From NCBI GenBank assembly GCA_900548195.1, contig URJQ01000003.1, positions 1 to 50,768 on the forward strand: DNA of 50,768 nucleotides. Reading direction: 5' to 3'. The DNA comes from an uncultured Prevotella sp. (GTDB taxonomy: Bacteria > Bacteroidota > Bacteroidia > Bacteroidales > Bacteroidaceae). The position numbers and the translations under genes are program-made. Position 1 is the first letter of the stretch. Every line of letters begins with the position of its first letter. Under the pieces are notes generated by a model. That model searched no databases, was not told where the DNA came from, and saw nothing but the letters and a program-made list of their open reading frames with translations. Positions 25,137 to 32,619 of the stretch are shown one piece after another.

Positions 25137-26576
25137 ATGATTTGGCAAGAGAAAGCATTAGCAAGTTTGCATAAAAGTTTGACACCCGTTCCTCAAGAGC
25201 TCAATGCGCTTGATTGGAAGGGCAATCTGTCAAAGAAGACAGATCGTCTTGCACAGCATATATGTGCGTTTGCTAATCTGGCGGGAGGTGGTGTCCTTGC
25301 CATTGGTATAAAAGACGATGCTACATTCGTTGATTTAGACAAAGATACTATCGAACAAGTAACCAAGACTCTTGGCAATATTGCTAAGAATAACTTGGCA
25401 TGGTCTATTCAGTTAGAACATGCAGTGCTCGATTACGAAGGTCATTCGGTATTGTTTGTACGTATACCAGAACAGCAGAACAAACCTGTCTATCTGAGGG
25501 GAAAGGATATCTATGAAGCATACATCAGGTCTGCTGGTCATACAGTGAAGATGTCTCGTGAACAGGTACATGAGATGATTGGTCAGACACATGGAATCAC
25601 TTTCGAGAAACAGGTTGCAATAAGTTCATTGAGCAAAGATCATATACTTGAACTACTGGATTATAAGAAGTTATACGAAATAACAGACAAGATTCTTCCT
25701 CAAGATAAAAACCGTATAATAGATTTCTTGTGTGAACTTGGATTGGTGAATAATCGTGATGATATTTATGACATCACAAACCTTGGTGCAATATTATTTG
25801 CTCATAGACTGAGTGATTTCAATGGACTCGCAACCAAAGAAGTCATTGTTCGCAGATATGCTGGTACCAACAATCTTGTCATGGAACTCGAGTACAAGAT
25901 GACTACTGGTTACGCTGTTGGTTTTTCTGACTTAATAGATATTGTCATGCGGATGACCAGTAAGGAAAAGATAGAAACATTGCGAACAGCAGTACCGACA
26001 TATCCACGCGTAGCAATAAGAGAACTTGTTGCAAATATGTGTATCCATCAAGATTTCTCTATCAAAGGTATGCCTATTACTATTGAAATTTTTGCAGACA
26101 GACTTGTTATGACAAACCCAGGATTCTGCATGAATGACATAAATCGTCTTATTGACCTACCTCCACATTCACGTAACGAAGAAATGGCTCAACTGATGTT
26201 GCAACTAGATATGTGTGAGCGTCGTGGTAGTGGTTATGATCGGGCTGTTGCAGCAATAGAAGAAATGAAACTTCCTGCTTATAAGGTACAAAGTGGTGAA
26301 GATTATACCAGAGTCTATCTCTATCCTCAAAAGTCACTTAATGAGATGACTCGTGAAGAGAAAGTTACAGCATGCTATCAACATGCCTGTATTCTTTATG
26401 AAGATAATAAAACACTGAATAATCAAGCCGTTAGAGAGCGATTCGGTTTGGACAAAAACAAGAATAGTGTAGCCTCACGTATCATTGCAGATGCGGTAGA
26501 ACAAGGTTTCATAAAGTCGTTTGACGATAAAAATACGTCTAAAAAATTCACGTCATATATACCTTTTTATGGATAG
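25137..26576 (+). CDS. AlbA_2/Schlafen-like putative DNA-binding protein with GHKL-type ATPase domain
   Basis: This 479-aa cytosolic protein has three parts. An N-terminal AlbA_2 (Schlafen-like) domain covers roughly residues 20-150 and includes WKGNLSKKTDRLAQHICAFANLAGGGVLAIGIKDD. A central or C-terminal RecG-like HATPase_c_4 domain has RELVANMCIHQDFS, EIFADRLVMTNPG and ERRGSGYDRA. A C-terminal winged-helix-like segment follows (NNQAVRERFGLDKNKNSVASRIIADAVEQGFI). Proteins of this architecture are annotated as transcriptional regulators or RecG-like ATP-binding proteins, and some relatives occur in defence loci; the function here is unknown. It stands alone between repeat-filled gaps and looks more AT-rich than its neighbours, suggesting acquisition. 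Confidence 0.82.
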   Translation: MIWQEKALASLHKSLTPVPQELNALDWKGNLSKKTDRLAQHICAFANLAGGGVLAIGIKDDATFVDLDKDTIEQVTKTLGNIAKNNLAWSIQLEHAVLDYEGHSVLFVRIPEQQNKPVYLRGKDIYEAYIRSAGHTVKMSREQVHEMIGQTHGITFEKQVAISSLSKDHILELLDYKKLYEITDKILPQDKNRIIDFLCELGLVNNRDDIYDITNLGAILFAHRLSDFNGLATKEVIVRRYAGTNNLVMELEYKMTTGYAVGFSDLIDIVMRMTSKEKIETLRTAVPTYPRVAIRELVANMCIHQDFSIKGMPITIEIFADRLVMTNPGFCMNDINRLIDLPPHSRNEEMAQLMLQLDMCERRGSGYDRAVAAIEEMKLPAYKVQSGEDYTRVYLYPQKSLNEMTREEKVTACYQHACILYEDNKTLNNQAVRERFGLDKNKNSVASRIIADAVEQGFIKSFDDKNTSKKFTSYIPFYG

Positions 26577-26577
26577 G

Positions 26578-26654
26578 TTTTTAATTGCAAAGAAAATCCA
26601 CTGCATTATTAAGTCGTTGATAGTCAGTACCTTTTTAATTGCAAAGAAAATCCA
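26578..26654 (+). repeat. 23-bp direct repeat pair after the AlbA_2 gene
   Basis: An identical 23-bp sequence, tttttaattgcaaagaaaat then cca, occurs at 26578-26600 and 26632-26654, separated by 31 bp. It starts 2 nt after the stop codon. No third copy follows, so it is not called a CRISPR array. Confidence 0.65.
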
Positions 26655-26901
26655 ATATTGCCATATTGTACTAATTGTGGATTGATTTCATATCGTAAAG
26701 ACGTACTAATGTGGAATCACAGATTAAATTAAGGAGTAACATTATGACTTGAATAAATCTGACAAAGCGCAGACGCTCAGAGCTGAATAATTATGAGTTG
26801 CATTTTTTGAAATTATGTAAATAGGTAATCAACATTGTTCGAATAATAATATATTTCCCTATTTCCCTCTATTGATATTTTATTTGTGCGATATTCAGCA
26901 A

Positions 26902-27143
26902 AGGAAAAACAGAACAAAAGTGAGGAAGCTAAACTATCATTTCGCAATAGCTTAGCTTTCGCATTGTAATATCTATGCTTTTACCTCCTAAAAGCATAGA
27001 TATTACAGTGTAAAAGCTATGTTATTAGAGCGTAAAAACTATGCTTTTGCAACGTGGTGATTATCAGATAGTTACAAGAGCGATTTTTTCTATCTTCCTG
27101 TATTAGTACAGAAACGGGAAAATAGAACAATTTCCCCAGAGCG
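26902..27143. repeat. Degenerate ~240-bp repeat element with nested palindromes, copy B
   Basis: It has the same opening (aggaaaaacagaacaaaa), the atcatttcgc block and the closing a-gaaaat-gaacaattt as copy A at 7379. Inside is a perfect 18-bp palindrome, arms 26966-26983 and 26989-27006, with a CCTCC loop, and further degenerate copies of GTAAAAGCTATG. A C/A-rich array (caacccacaacccata type) fills 27205-27284. A half TAGGTAATCA repeat lies at 26822. I see no gene anywhere in 26577-27407. Confidence 0.6.
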
Positions 27144-27333
27144 GAAGCGGAGTTTGCTGTCGTGACAAAAAGCGAAAAACCGTCAACTTTCCACTAATTT
27201 CTGACCTCCAAACCGACAACCAACAACCCACAACCCACAACCCATAACCCACAACCAACAACCACCAACCCACAACCACTCAATAACATTAGTCAATTAT
27301 TTTTATAAATAAGGTGAAAAAATAGGGGGATTA

Positions 27334-27365
27334 TTGGGAAAATACGGGAATTATGAGTAACTTTG
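27334..27365 (+). promoter_or_regulatory. Promoter of the purH-mreB unit
   Basis: TTGG (27334-27337), a 20-nt spacer and TAACTTTG (27358-27365) approximate the consensus. The start site near 27372 rules out the upstream TTG frame opening at 27363 and supports the ATG at 27408. Confidence 0.6.
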
Positions 27366-27407
27366 CATCGCAATTTTGGAAACGTAAAAAATAATACACA
27401 TAAATTT

Positions 27408-28007
27408 ATGTCAGAAACAAAAAAGATAAAGACTGCATTGGTGTCAGTCTTTCACAAGGACGGTCTCGACGAACTGCTTACCAAACTGAATGCAGAAGGC
27501 GTGAAGTTCCTTTCTACAGGTGGTACACAGAAGTTTATTGAATCTCTCGGTTTTGAGTGTCAGGCAGTGGAAGAGCTCACCACATATCCTTCTATCCTCG
27601 GTGGACGTGTCAAGACCCTTCATCCAAAAGTGTTCGGAGGCATCCTCGGACGTCGCGACAATGAGGGTGACCAGGAGCAGATGAAGAAGTATGAGATTCC
27701 TGAAATCGACCTCGTAATCGTAGATCTCTATCCATTCGAGCAGACTGTGGCAAGCGGTGCTTCACAGGCTGATATCATCGAGAAGATTGATATAGGTGGC
27801 ATCTCTCTCATCCGTGCTGGAGCAAAGAACTTCAATGACGTGGTGATTATCCCTTCAAAGGCAGAGTACAAGATGCTCCTCGACATCTGCAATGAGCAGG
27901 GCGCAAACACTACTCTCGCTCAACGTCGCGAGTTTGCTACACGCGCTTTCGGTGTAAGTTCTCATTACGACACCGCTATCAACGCATGGTTTGAGAGCAC
28001 TAAGTAA
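27408..28007 (+). CDS. purH: IMP cyclohydrolase, single-domain PurH
   Basis: This 199-aa protein contains only the N-terminal MGS-like IMP cyclohydrolase half of PurH, which closes the purine ring from FAICAR to IMP. Motifs are KTALVSVFHKDGLDEL, FLSTGGTQKFIE, YPSILGGRVKTLHPKVFGGIL, VDLYPFEQTV and DIGGISLIRAGAKNFNDVVII. Bifunctional PurH is about 500-530 residues with a C-terminal AICAR transformylase domain. Here the frame stops cleanly at the domain boundary (YDTAINAWFEST) and mreB begins 44 nt later, leaving no remnant. It therefore seems a genuine stand-alone domain rather than a fresh break. The transformylase must be encoded elsewhere. Confidence 0.85.
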   Translation: MSETKKIKTALVSVFHKDGLDELLTKLNAEGVKFLSTGGTQKFIESLGFECQAVEELTTYPSILGGRVKTLHPKVFGGILGRRDNEGDQEQMKKYEIPEIDLVIVDLYPFEQTVASGASQADIIEKIDIGGISLIRAGAKNFNDVVIIPSKAEYKMLLDICNEQGANTTLAQRREFATRAFGVSSHYDTAINAWFESTK

Positions 28008-28051
28008 TGTCTCTCGACCTCGTAAGTAATACATAATATTTCATCAGAACA

Positions 28052-29074
28052 ATGGGATTTTTCTCTTTCGTACAGGAAATAGCAATGGACCTTGGCACTG
28101 CCAACACCATTATCATCAGCAATGACAAGATTGTGGTGGACGAACCGTCGGTCGTAGCTCTTGACCGTCGCACCAATGAGATGATAGCAGTGGGCGACAG
28201 AGCAAAGAGCATGTATGAGAAGGCGCACGACAATATCCGCACTATCCGCCCTCTTCGCGACGGTGTGATCGCTGACTTCACCGCTTGCGAGCAGATGATG
28301 CGCGGTCTTATCAAGATGGTACACTCTGGTCGTCACCTCTTCTCCCCTTCACTCCGTATGGTCATCGGCGTGCCTTCTGGCTCTACTGAGGTGGAACTGC
28401 GTGCCGTCCGCGACTCTGCTGAGCATGCAGACGGACGTGATGTATATCTTATCTTCGAGCCAATGGCTGCAGCTATCGGCATCGGCATCGACGTAGAAGC
28501 ACCTGAAGGCAATATGATTGTCGATATCGGTGGTGGTTCTACTGAGATTGCTGTCATCTCCCTCGGTGGCATTGTCAGCAACAACTCCATCCGCGTGGCA
28601 GGTGATGAGCTCACTTCTGACATCCAGGAGTATATGGCTCGCCAGCACAATGTGAAGGTTTCTGAGCGTATGGCTGAGCGTATCAAGATACATGTAGGCT
28701 CTGCCCTCACCGACCTTGGCGACGAAGCTCCTGAAGACTACGTGGTACATGGTCCTAATCGTATCACTGCTCTGCCTATGGAGATACCTGTATGCTATCA
28801 GGAAATAGCACACTGTATCGACAAGACGGTGGCAAAAATCGAGAACGCTGTGCTCTCAGCGCTCGAAAACACACCGCCTGAGCTGTATGCAGACATCGTG
28901 AAGAACGGCATCTACCTCAGTGGTGGCGGCGCTTTGCTCCGTGGTCTCGACATCCGTCTGCAAAACAAGATAGGCATTCCTTTCCATATCGCTGAGGATC
29001 CGCTCCACAGTGTGGCAAAGGGCGCAGGCGTAGCATTGAAGAATATTGACCGATTCTCATTCCTTATGAGATAA
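28052..29074 (+). CDS. mreB: Rod shape-determining protein MreB
   Basis: This 340-aa actin-like ATPase forms membrane-bound filaments that guide side-wall peptidoglycan synthesis. It has the amphipathic N-terminus MGFFSFVQEI, phosphate 1 loop MDLGTANTIII, VGDRAKSMYEK, RTIRPLRDGVIADF, phosphate 2 DIGGGSTEIAVISLGGI, and the adenosine motif GIYLSGGGALLRGLD. It is followed by a terminator and a repeat before mreC, so mreB (with purH) may be expressed more strongly than the rest of the cluster. The start was chosen by alignment of the amphipathic helix to the family. Confidence 0.97.
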   Translation: MGFFSFVQEIAMDLGTANTIIISNDKIVVDEPSVVALDRRTNEMIAVGDRAKSMYEKAHDNIRTIRPLRDGVIADFTACEQMMRGLIKMVHSGRHLFSPSLRMVIGVPSGSTEVELRAVRDSAEHADGRDVYLIFEPMAAAIGIGIDVEAPEGNMIVDIGGGSTEIAVISLGGIVSNNSIRVAGDELTSDIQEYMARQHNVKVSERMAERIKIHVGSALTDLGDEAPEDYVVHGPNRITALPMEIPVCYQEIAHCIDKTVAKIENAVLSALENTPPELYADIVKNGIYLSGGGALLRGLDIRLQNKIGIPFHIAEDPLHSVAKGAGVALKNIDRFSFLMR

Positions 29075-29084
29075 GACAGTAAAG

Positions 29085-29115
29085 AGTGACTGCTTCCTAT
29101 GGGCAGTCACTTTTT
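29085..29115 (+). terminator. Terminator after mreB
   Basis: Stem agtgactgc (29085-29093) pairs with gcagtcact (29103-29111), ending in TTTTT. It may be partial, reducing transcription into mreC. Confidence 0.75.
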
Positions 29116-29161
29116 ATGCTTTGACAATGCAAAGCCTTCTGACCTTTTTCCACATACCAAG

Positions 29162-29219
29162 TAGGTGATCAGAATTATTATTCATAACCATTCATTATCA
29201 AAATAATTCTGATTACCTA
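29162..29219. repeat. TAGGTRATCAGAATTATT inverted repeat, copy 2
   Basis: 18-bp arms at 29162-29179 and 29202-29219 pair with a single G-U and enclose a 22-nt loop. It lies between mreB and mreC, in the leader of the latter. It is the cleanest copy of a family also seen at 3368, about 8975 and 26822. Confidence 0.7.
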
Positions 29220-29283
29220 TCTTATAAGAAAAAGGCAGGGCATTGCGTCTATAATCCAACATATTATTCTCACTTTATCAGGA

Positions 29284-30141
29284 ATGAACAACCTTCTCGA
29301 TTTCCTTTCCCGACATTATCACTGGTTTCTCTTCGCCTTGCTGGAGGTGATGAGCATGGTCTTGTTGTTCCAATACAACAGCTATCAAGGCTCCGTATGG
29401 TTCTCTTCAGCCAATACAGTGGCAGGAAAGGTGTATGAGACGAATGCCAACGTGACGCAGTTTTTCTCTCTCGTCAAACTGAATGAGGAACTGACCCACC
29501 GCAATATCTATCTCGAACAGCAGGTGAAGATGCTCTCCGAGCAACTGCTGGACAAGGATGTGGATACCACTCTGGTGAAGAATGCCGGCATGAAGGTGCT
29601 GGAACACTTCAAACTGATACCTGCCAAGGTGGTGTCAAACAGCGTAGATAAGAAAGACAACCTCATCACTATCAATAAGGGAGAGGCTGACGGAATAAGA
29701 AAAGACATGGGAGTGGTATCCGGCAACGGCGTCGTGGGCATCGTATATATGACAGGAAAGCACTATTCCGTAGTCATCCCTGTGCTCAGCAGTATGTCCA
29801 GCATCAGCTGTACCATCGAAAAAAGAGGCTATGTGGGCTATCTACATTGGACTGGAGGCAACAGCCAACTGGCTTATGTGGATGACATTCCGCGCCATGC
29901 ACATTTCCGCCTCTATGACAGAGTGGTGACAAGTGGCTACTCTTCCGTCTTCCCAGCTGGAATAGCCGTGGGAAAAATACTCCACGTCTATAACTCATCC
30001 GACGGACTTTCATATCGTCTGCAAGTGCAGCTCTACACCGATTTCTCACGTCTCCGCGATGTCTGCGTCATAGATGACAGCCAGATACAGGAGCAACTCG
30101 ACGTCCTGCGTGCTGCGCAAGACTCGCTGGAAAAGAAATAA
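29284..30141 (+). CDS. mreC: Rod shape-determining protein MreC
   Basis: This 285-aa elongasome protein has one N-terminal transmembrane helix (WFLFALLEVMSMVLLF, about residues 14-30). A periplasmic coiled coil follows (LVKLNEELTHRNIYLEQQVKMLSEQLL), then the beta-barrel MreC domain (IPAKVVSNSVDKKDNLITINKGEADGIRKDMGVVSGNGVVGIV, VVTSGYSSVFPAGIAVGKI). It scaffolds PBP2 activation. mreD starts 11 nt after its stop codon. Confidence 0.94.
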   Translation: MNNLLDFLSRHYHWFLFALLEVMSMVLLFQYNSYQGSVWFSSANTVAGKVYETNANVTQFFSLVKLNEELTHRNIYLEQQVKMLSEQLLDKDVDTTLVKNAGMKVLEHFKLIPAKVVSNSVDKKDNLITINKGEADGIRKDMGVVSGNGVVGIVYMTGKHYSVVIPVLSSMSSISCTIEKRGYVGYLHWTGGNSQLAYVDDIPRHAHFRLYDRVVTSGYSSVFPAGIAVGKILHVYNSSDGLSYRLQVQLYTDFSRLRDVCVIDDSQIQEQLDVLRAAQDSLEKK

Positions 30142-30152
30142 ATACGCATTAA

Positions 30153-30650
30153 ATGAACACCGACATCCTACGCCGTATAGGCTTTATCATCGTCTTCGCA
30201 CTGGCACAGGGACTGGTGCTGGGAAATATACATCTCTTCAACTGTGCCACACCGTTGCTCTACGTGTATTTCGCATTGCTCTTCCCACGCAATTATCCAC
30301 GTTGGGCTTCGCTCATCATGTGCTTCTGCCTCGGACTCGCTGTCGATTGCTTCTGCAATACCCCAGGACTCGCGGCGGCTTCGCTCACCCTTGTAGGCTT
30401 CGTACAGCCCTACGTGCTCGAGCTTTACCTCGGTAGAGAGGACGAAGACGACTACGTGCCGTCACTCTCCAATATGGGATGGATGAAATATTCCACCTAT
30501 ACGCTCTTCCTTACCCTTATCTTCTGCCTCGCTTTCTTCTCGCTGGAAGCCTTCAGTTTCTTCAACTGGATACAGTGGTTGTCAAGCATCTTGGGCAGTT
30601 ATATCCTTACCATCGTGCTCATCCTCGTGCTCGAAATGGTAAGAAAATAG
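30153..30650 (+). CDS. mreD: Rod shape-determining protein MreD
   Basis: This 165-aa integral membrane protein has about five hydrophobic helices (IGFIIVFALAQGLVLGNI, PLLYVYFALLFP, ASLIMCFCLGLAVDCF, YTLFLTLIFCLAFFSLEAF and ILGSYILTIVLILVLEMV). Sequence conservation in this family is weak, but position between mreC and mrdA, length and topology make the call secure. The pattern CLGLAVDCFCNTPGLAAAS resembles the family's conserved G-x-x-x-D segment. A GCCACYGTG-type hairpin lies between it and mrdA. Confidence 0.9.
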   Translation: MNTDILRRIGFIIVFALAQGLVLGNIHLFNCATPLLYVYFALLFPRNYPRWASLIMCFCLGLAVDCFCNTPGLAAASLTLVGFVQPYVLELYLGREDEDDYVPSLSNMGWMKYSTYTLFLTLIFCLAFFSLEAFSFFNWIQWLSSILGSYILTIVLILVLEMVRK

Positions 30651-30701
30651 AGTAAGGAAGCCACCGAAGCGCTCAAAGAGGTATCTCTCAAGCAGAAGGA
30701 G

Positions 30702-30730
30702 CCACTGTGCCAACGGCTTTTACCGTTGGT
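30702..30730 (+). repeat. GCCACYGTG-type hairpin, copy 5 (variant stem)
   Basis: GCCACTGTG is followed by the 7-bp stem CCAACGG/CCGTTGG (30710-30716 with 30723-30729) around the loop CTTTTA. Both arms differ from the CAGCCG/CGGCTG type yet still pair. The mrdA ATG follows 39 nt later after a C-rich, G-poor leader. Confidence 0.72.
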
Positions 30731-30768
30731 TTCACCTCCCAATAATCATCCCCCCACCCCCAAGACCC

Positions 30769-32619
30769 ATGACCAATAACAATCTGGAATATAGACGTTT
30801 CGTCATTGGCGGTATCGCAATAGTAATCGTTGTTGTGTATATCGTCAGGCTTTTCGTGCTCCAGATTATGAGCGATGACTATCGCAAGTCCGCAGACTCC
30901 AATGCTTTCCTAAAGAAAGTGGAGTACCCTTCACGCGGAGTAATTACCGATAGAAACGGCAAACTCTTAGTCTATAACCAGCCTTCTTACGACATCATGG
31001 TCGTGATGAACGAGGCAAAGAACCGCCTCGACACCACGGAATTCTGCAATTCCCTCGGCATCAGCAAGGAATACTTCATCAAGAGAATGGACGACATCAA
31101 GGACCGCTCGAAGAATCCCGGCTACTCCAGATTCACACAGCAACTCTTTATGGCGCAGTTGTCAGAAGAAGAATTCTCCGTCTTCCGTGAGAAGATGTTC
31201 CGATTCCCGGGCTTCTACATGCAGAGACGCTCCATCAGGCAGTATCAATATCCGTATGCAGCCCATGTATTGGGAGACGTAGCAGAGGTCTCGGCAAGTG
31301 ATATCGAGAATGACGACTACTATCAGCTCGGCGATTTCATCGGAAAACTCGGCGTGGAGCGATATTACGAGAAGCAGCTGCGAGGCGAAAAGGGCGTGGA
31401 GATACTGCTCAGAGATGCCCACGGCAGAATAAAAGGCAAGTATCGCAATGGACTCTACGACCGGAAACCTGTAGCAGGCAAAGACCTCACACTGAGTATT
31501 GACGTCAATCTCCAGGCTTTAGGCGAGCGATTGCTCGAAGGAAAGATAGGCAGTATCGTGGCAATAGAGCCAAGCACAGGCGAAGTGCTCTGCATGGTGT
31601 CATCACCTACCTACGACCCAAGAATGATGGTAGGACGCCAAAGAGGAAAAAATCACCGCAAACTATCGGAGAACATCTGGAAACCACTGCTCAATCGAAG
31701 CATAATGGGACAGTATCCGCCAGGTTCTACCTTCAAGACCTCACAGGCTTTGACCTATATGACCGAGGGAATAATCAATTCCCACACCGCATTCCCTTGC
31801 CATCATGGCTTCTCTTACAGAGGATTGCACGTGGGATGTCACGGACATAGTTCGCCGACGGCTATCGTGGAAGCTCTCTCCACTTCATGTAATGCCTACT
31901 TCTGCTGGGGACTATATTACATGATAGGAAACAGAAAGAAATATCATTCACCCCACGACGCGATGAATGTATGGCGTGACTACATGGTTTCCATGGGATT
32001 CGGCTACAAACTTGGTATCGACCTGCCAGGAGAAAAGCGTGGACTGATACCTAATGGAGATTATTATAACAACGCTTACAAAGGCTCATGGAATGGTCTT
32101 ACCGTCATTTCCATCAGTATCGGACAGGGTGAGGTCAATCTGACTCCATTGCAAATAGCCAACCTCGGAGCCACTATAGCCAATCGCGGATATTATATCA
32201 CGCCGCACGTGGTGAAAAGAGTGAAGGGCGAACCGCTCGATTCTGCCTTCACCGTACGCCATTACACGAGGGCTGACCGCAGAGCCTACGACTGGGTAGT
32301 GGCAGGAATGCGCTCTTCTGTGGTGAAAGGTACGTGCCGTGCAGCTAACCGCGCCGACTATCTCGTATGCGGAAAGACCGGTACAGCGCAGAACCGCGGA
32401 CAGGACCACTCCGTATTCATGGGATTCGCGCCTATGGACAATCCCAAGATAGCCATCGCAGTATATGTGGAAAACGGTGGTTTCGGAGCCGAATACGGCG
32501 TGCCTATCGGTTCGCTTATGATGGAACAATACATAAATGGCAAACTGTCACCGGCTTCGGAGGCAAGAGCCGGAGAATTCCAAAGAAGAAGAATAGCTTA
32601 TGGATCAAGGAACAGATAA
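30769..32619 (+). CDS. mrdA: Penicillin-binding protein 2 (elongasome transpeptidase)
   Basis: This 616-aa class B PBP cross-links peptidoglycan during rod elongation. It has one N-terminal membrane helix (FVIGGIAIVIVVVYIVRLFVLQI). A dimerisation region follows (SRGVITDRNGKLLVYNQPSYDIMVV). The transpeptidase domain contains the active serine in PPGSTFKTSQ (S320, K323), STSCNAYF as the SxN motif, and CGKTGTAQN as the KTG motif. All motifs are intact. It overlaps rodA by 20 nt, implying coupled expression of the transpeptidase and its glycosyltransferase partner. Confidence 0.95.
   Translation: MTNNNLEYRRFVIGGIAIVIVVVYIVRLFVLQIMSDDYRKSADSNAFLKKVEYPSRGVITDRNGKLLVYNQPSYDIMVVMNEAKNRLDTTEFCNSLGISKEYFIKRMDDIKDRSKNPGYSRFTQQLFMAQLSEEEFSVFREKMFRFPGFYMQRRSIRQYQYPYAAHVLGDVAEVSASDIENDDYYQLGDFIGKLGVERYYEKQLRGEKGVEILLRDAHGRIKGKYRNGLYDRKPVAGKDLTLSIDVNLQALGERLLEGKIGSIVAIEPSTGEVLCMVSSPTYDPRMMVGRQRGKNHRKLSENIWKPLLNRSIMGQYPPGSTFKTSQALTYMTEGIINSHTAFPCHHGFSYRGLHVGCHGHSSPTAIVEALSTSCNAYFCWGLYYMIGNRKKYHSPHDAMNVWRDYMVSMGFGYKLGIDLPGEKRGLIPNGDYYNNAYKGSWNGLTVISISIGQGEVNLTPLQIANLGATIANRGYYITPHVVKRVKGEPLDSAFTVRHYTRADRRAYDWVVAGMRSSVVKGTCRAANRADYLVCGKTGTAQNRGQDHSVFMGFAPMDNPKIAIAVYVENGGFGAEYGVPIGSLMMEQYINGKLSPASEARAGEFQRRRIAYGSRNR

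Noticed and set aside
26578..26654. Possible CRISPR array (two identical 23-bp units with a 31-bp spacer)
   Set aside because: Only two units, no third degenerate copy, no cas genes nearby, and the unit is AT-rich with no dyad symmetry.
27363..27407. TTG start giving PurH 15 extra residues
   Set aside because: It lies inside the -7 promoter element, upstream of the expected transcription start, and the extra residues are not family-like.
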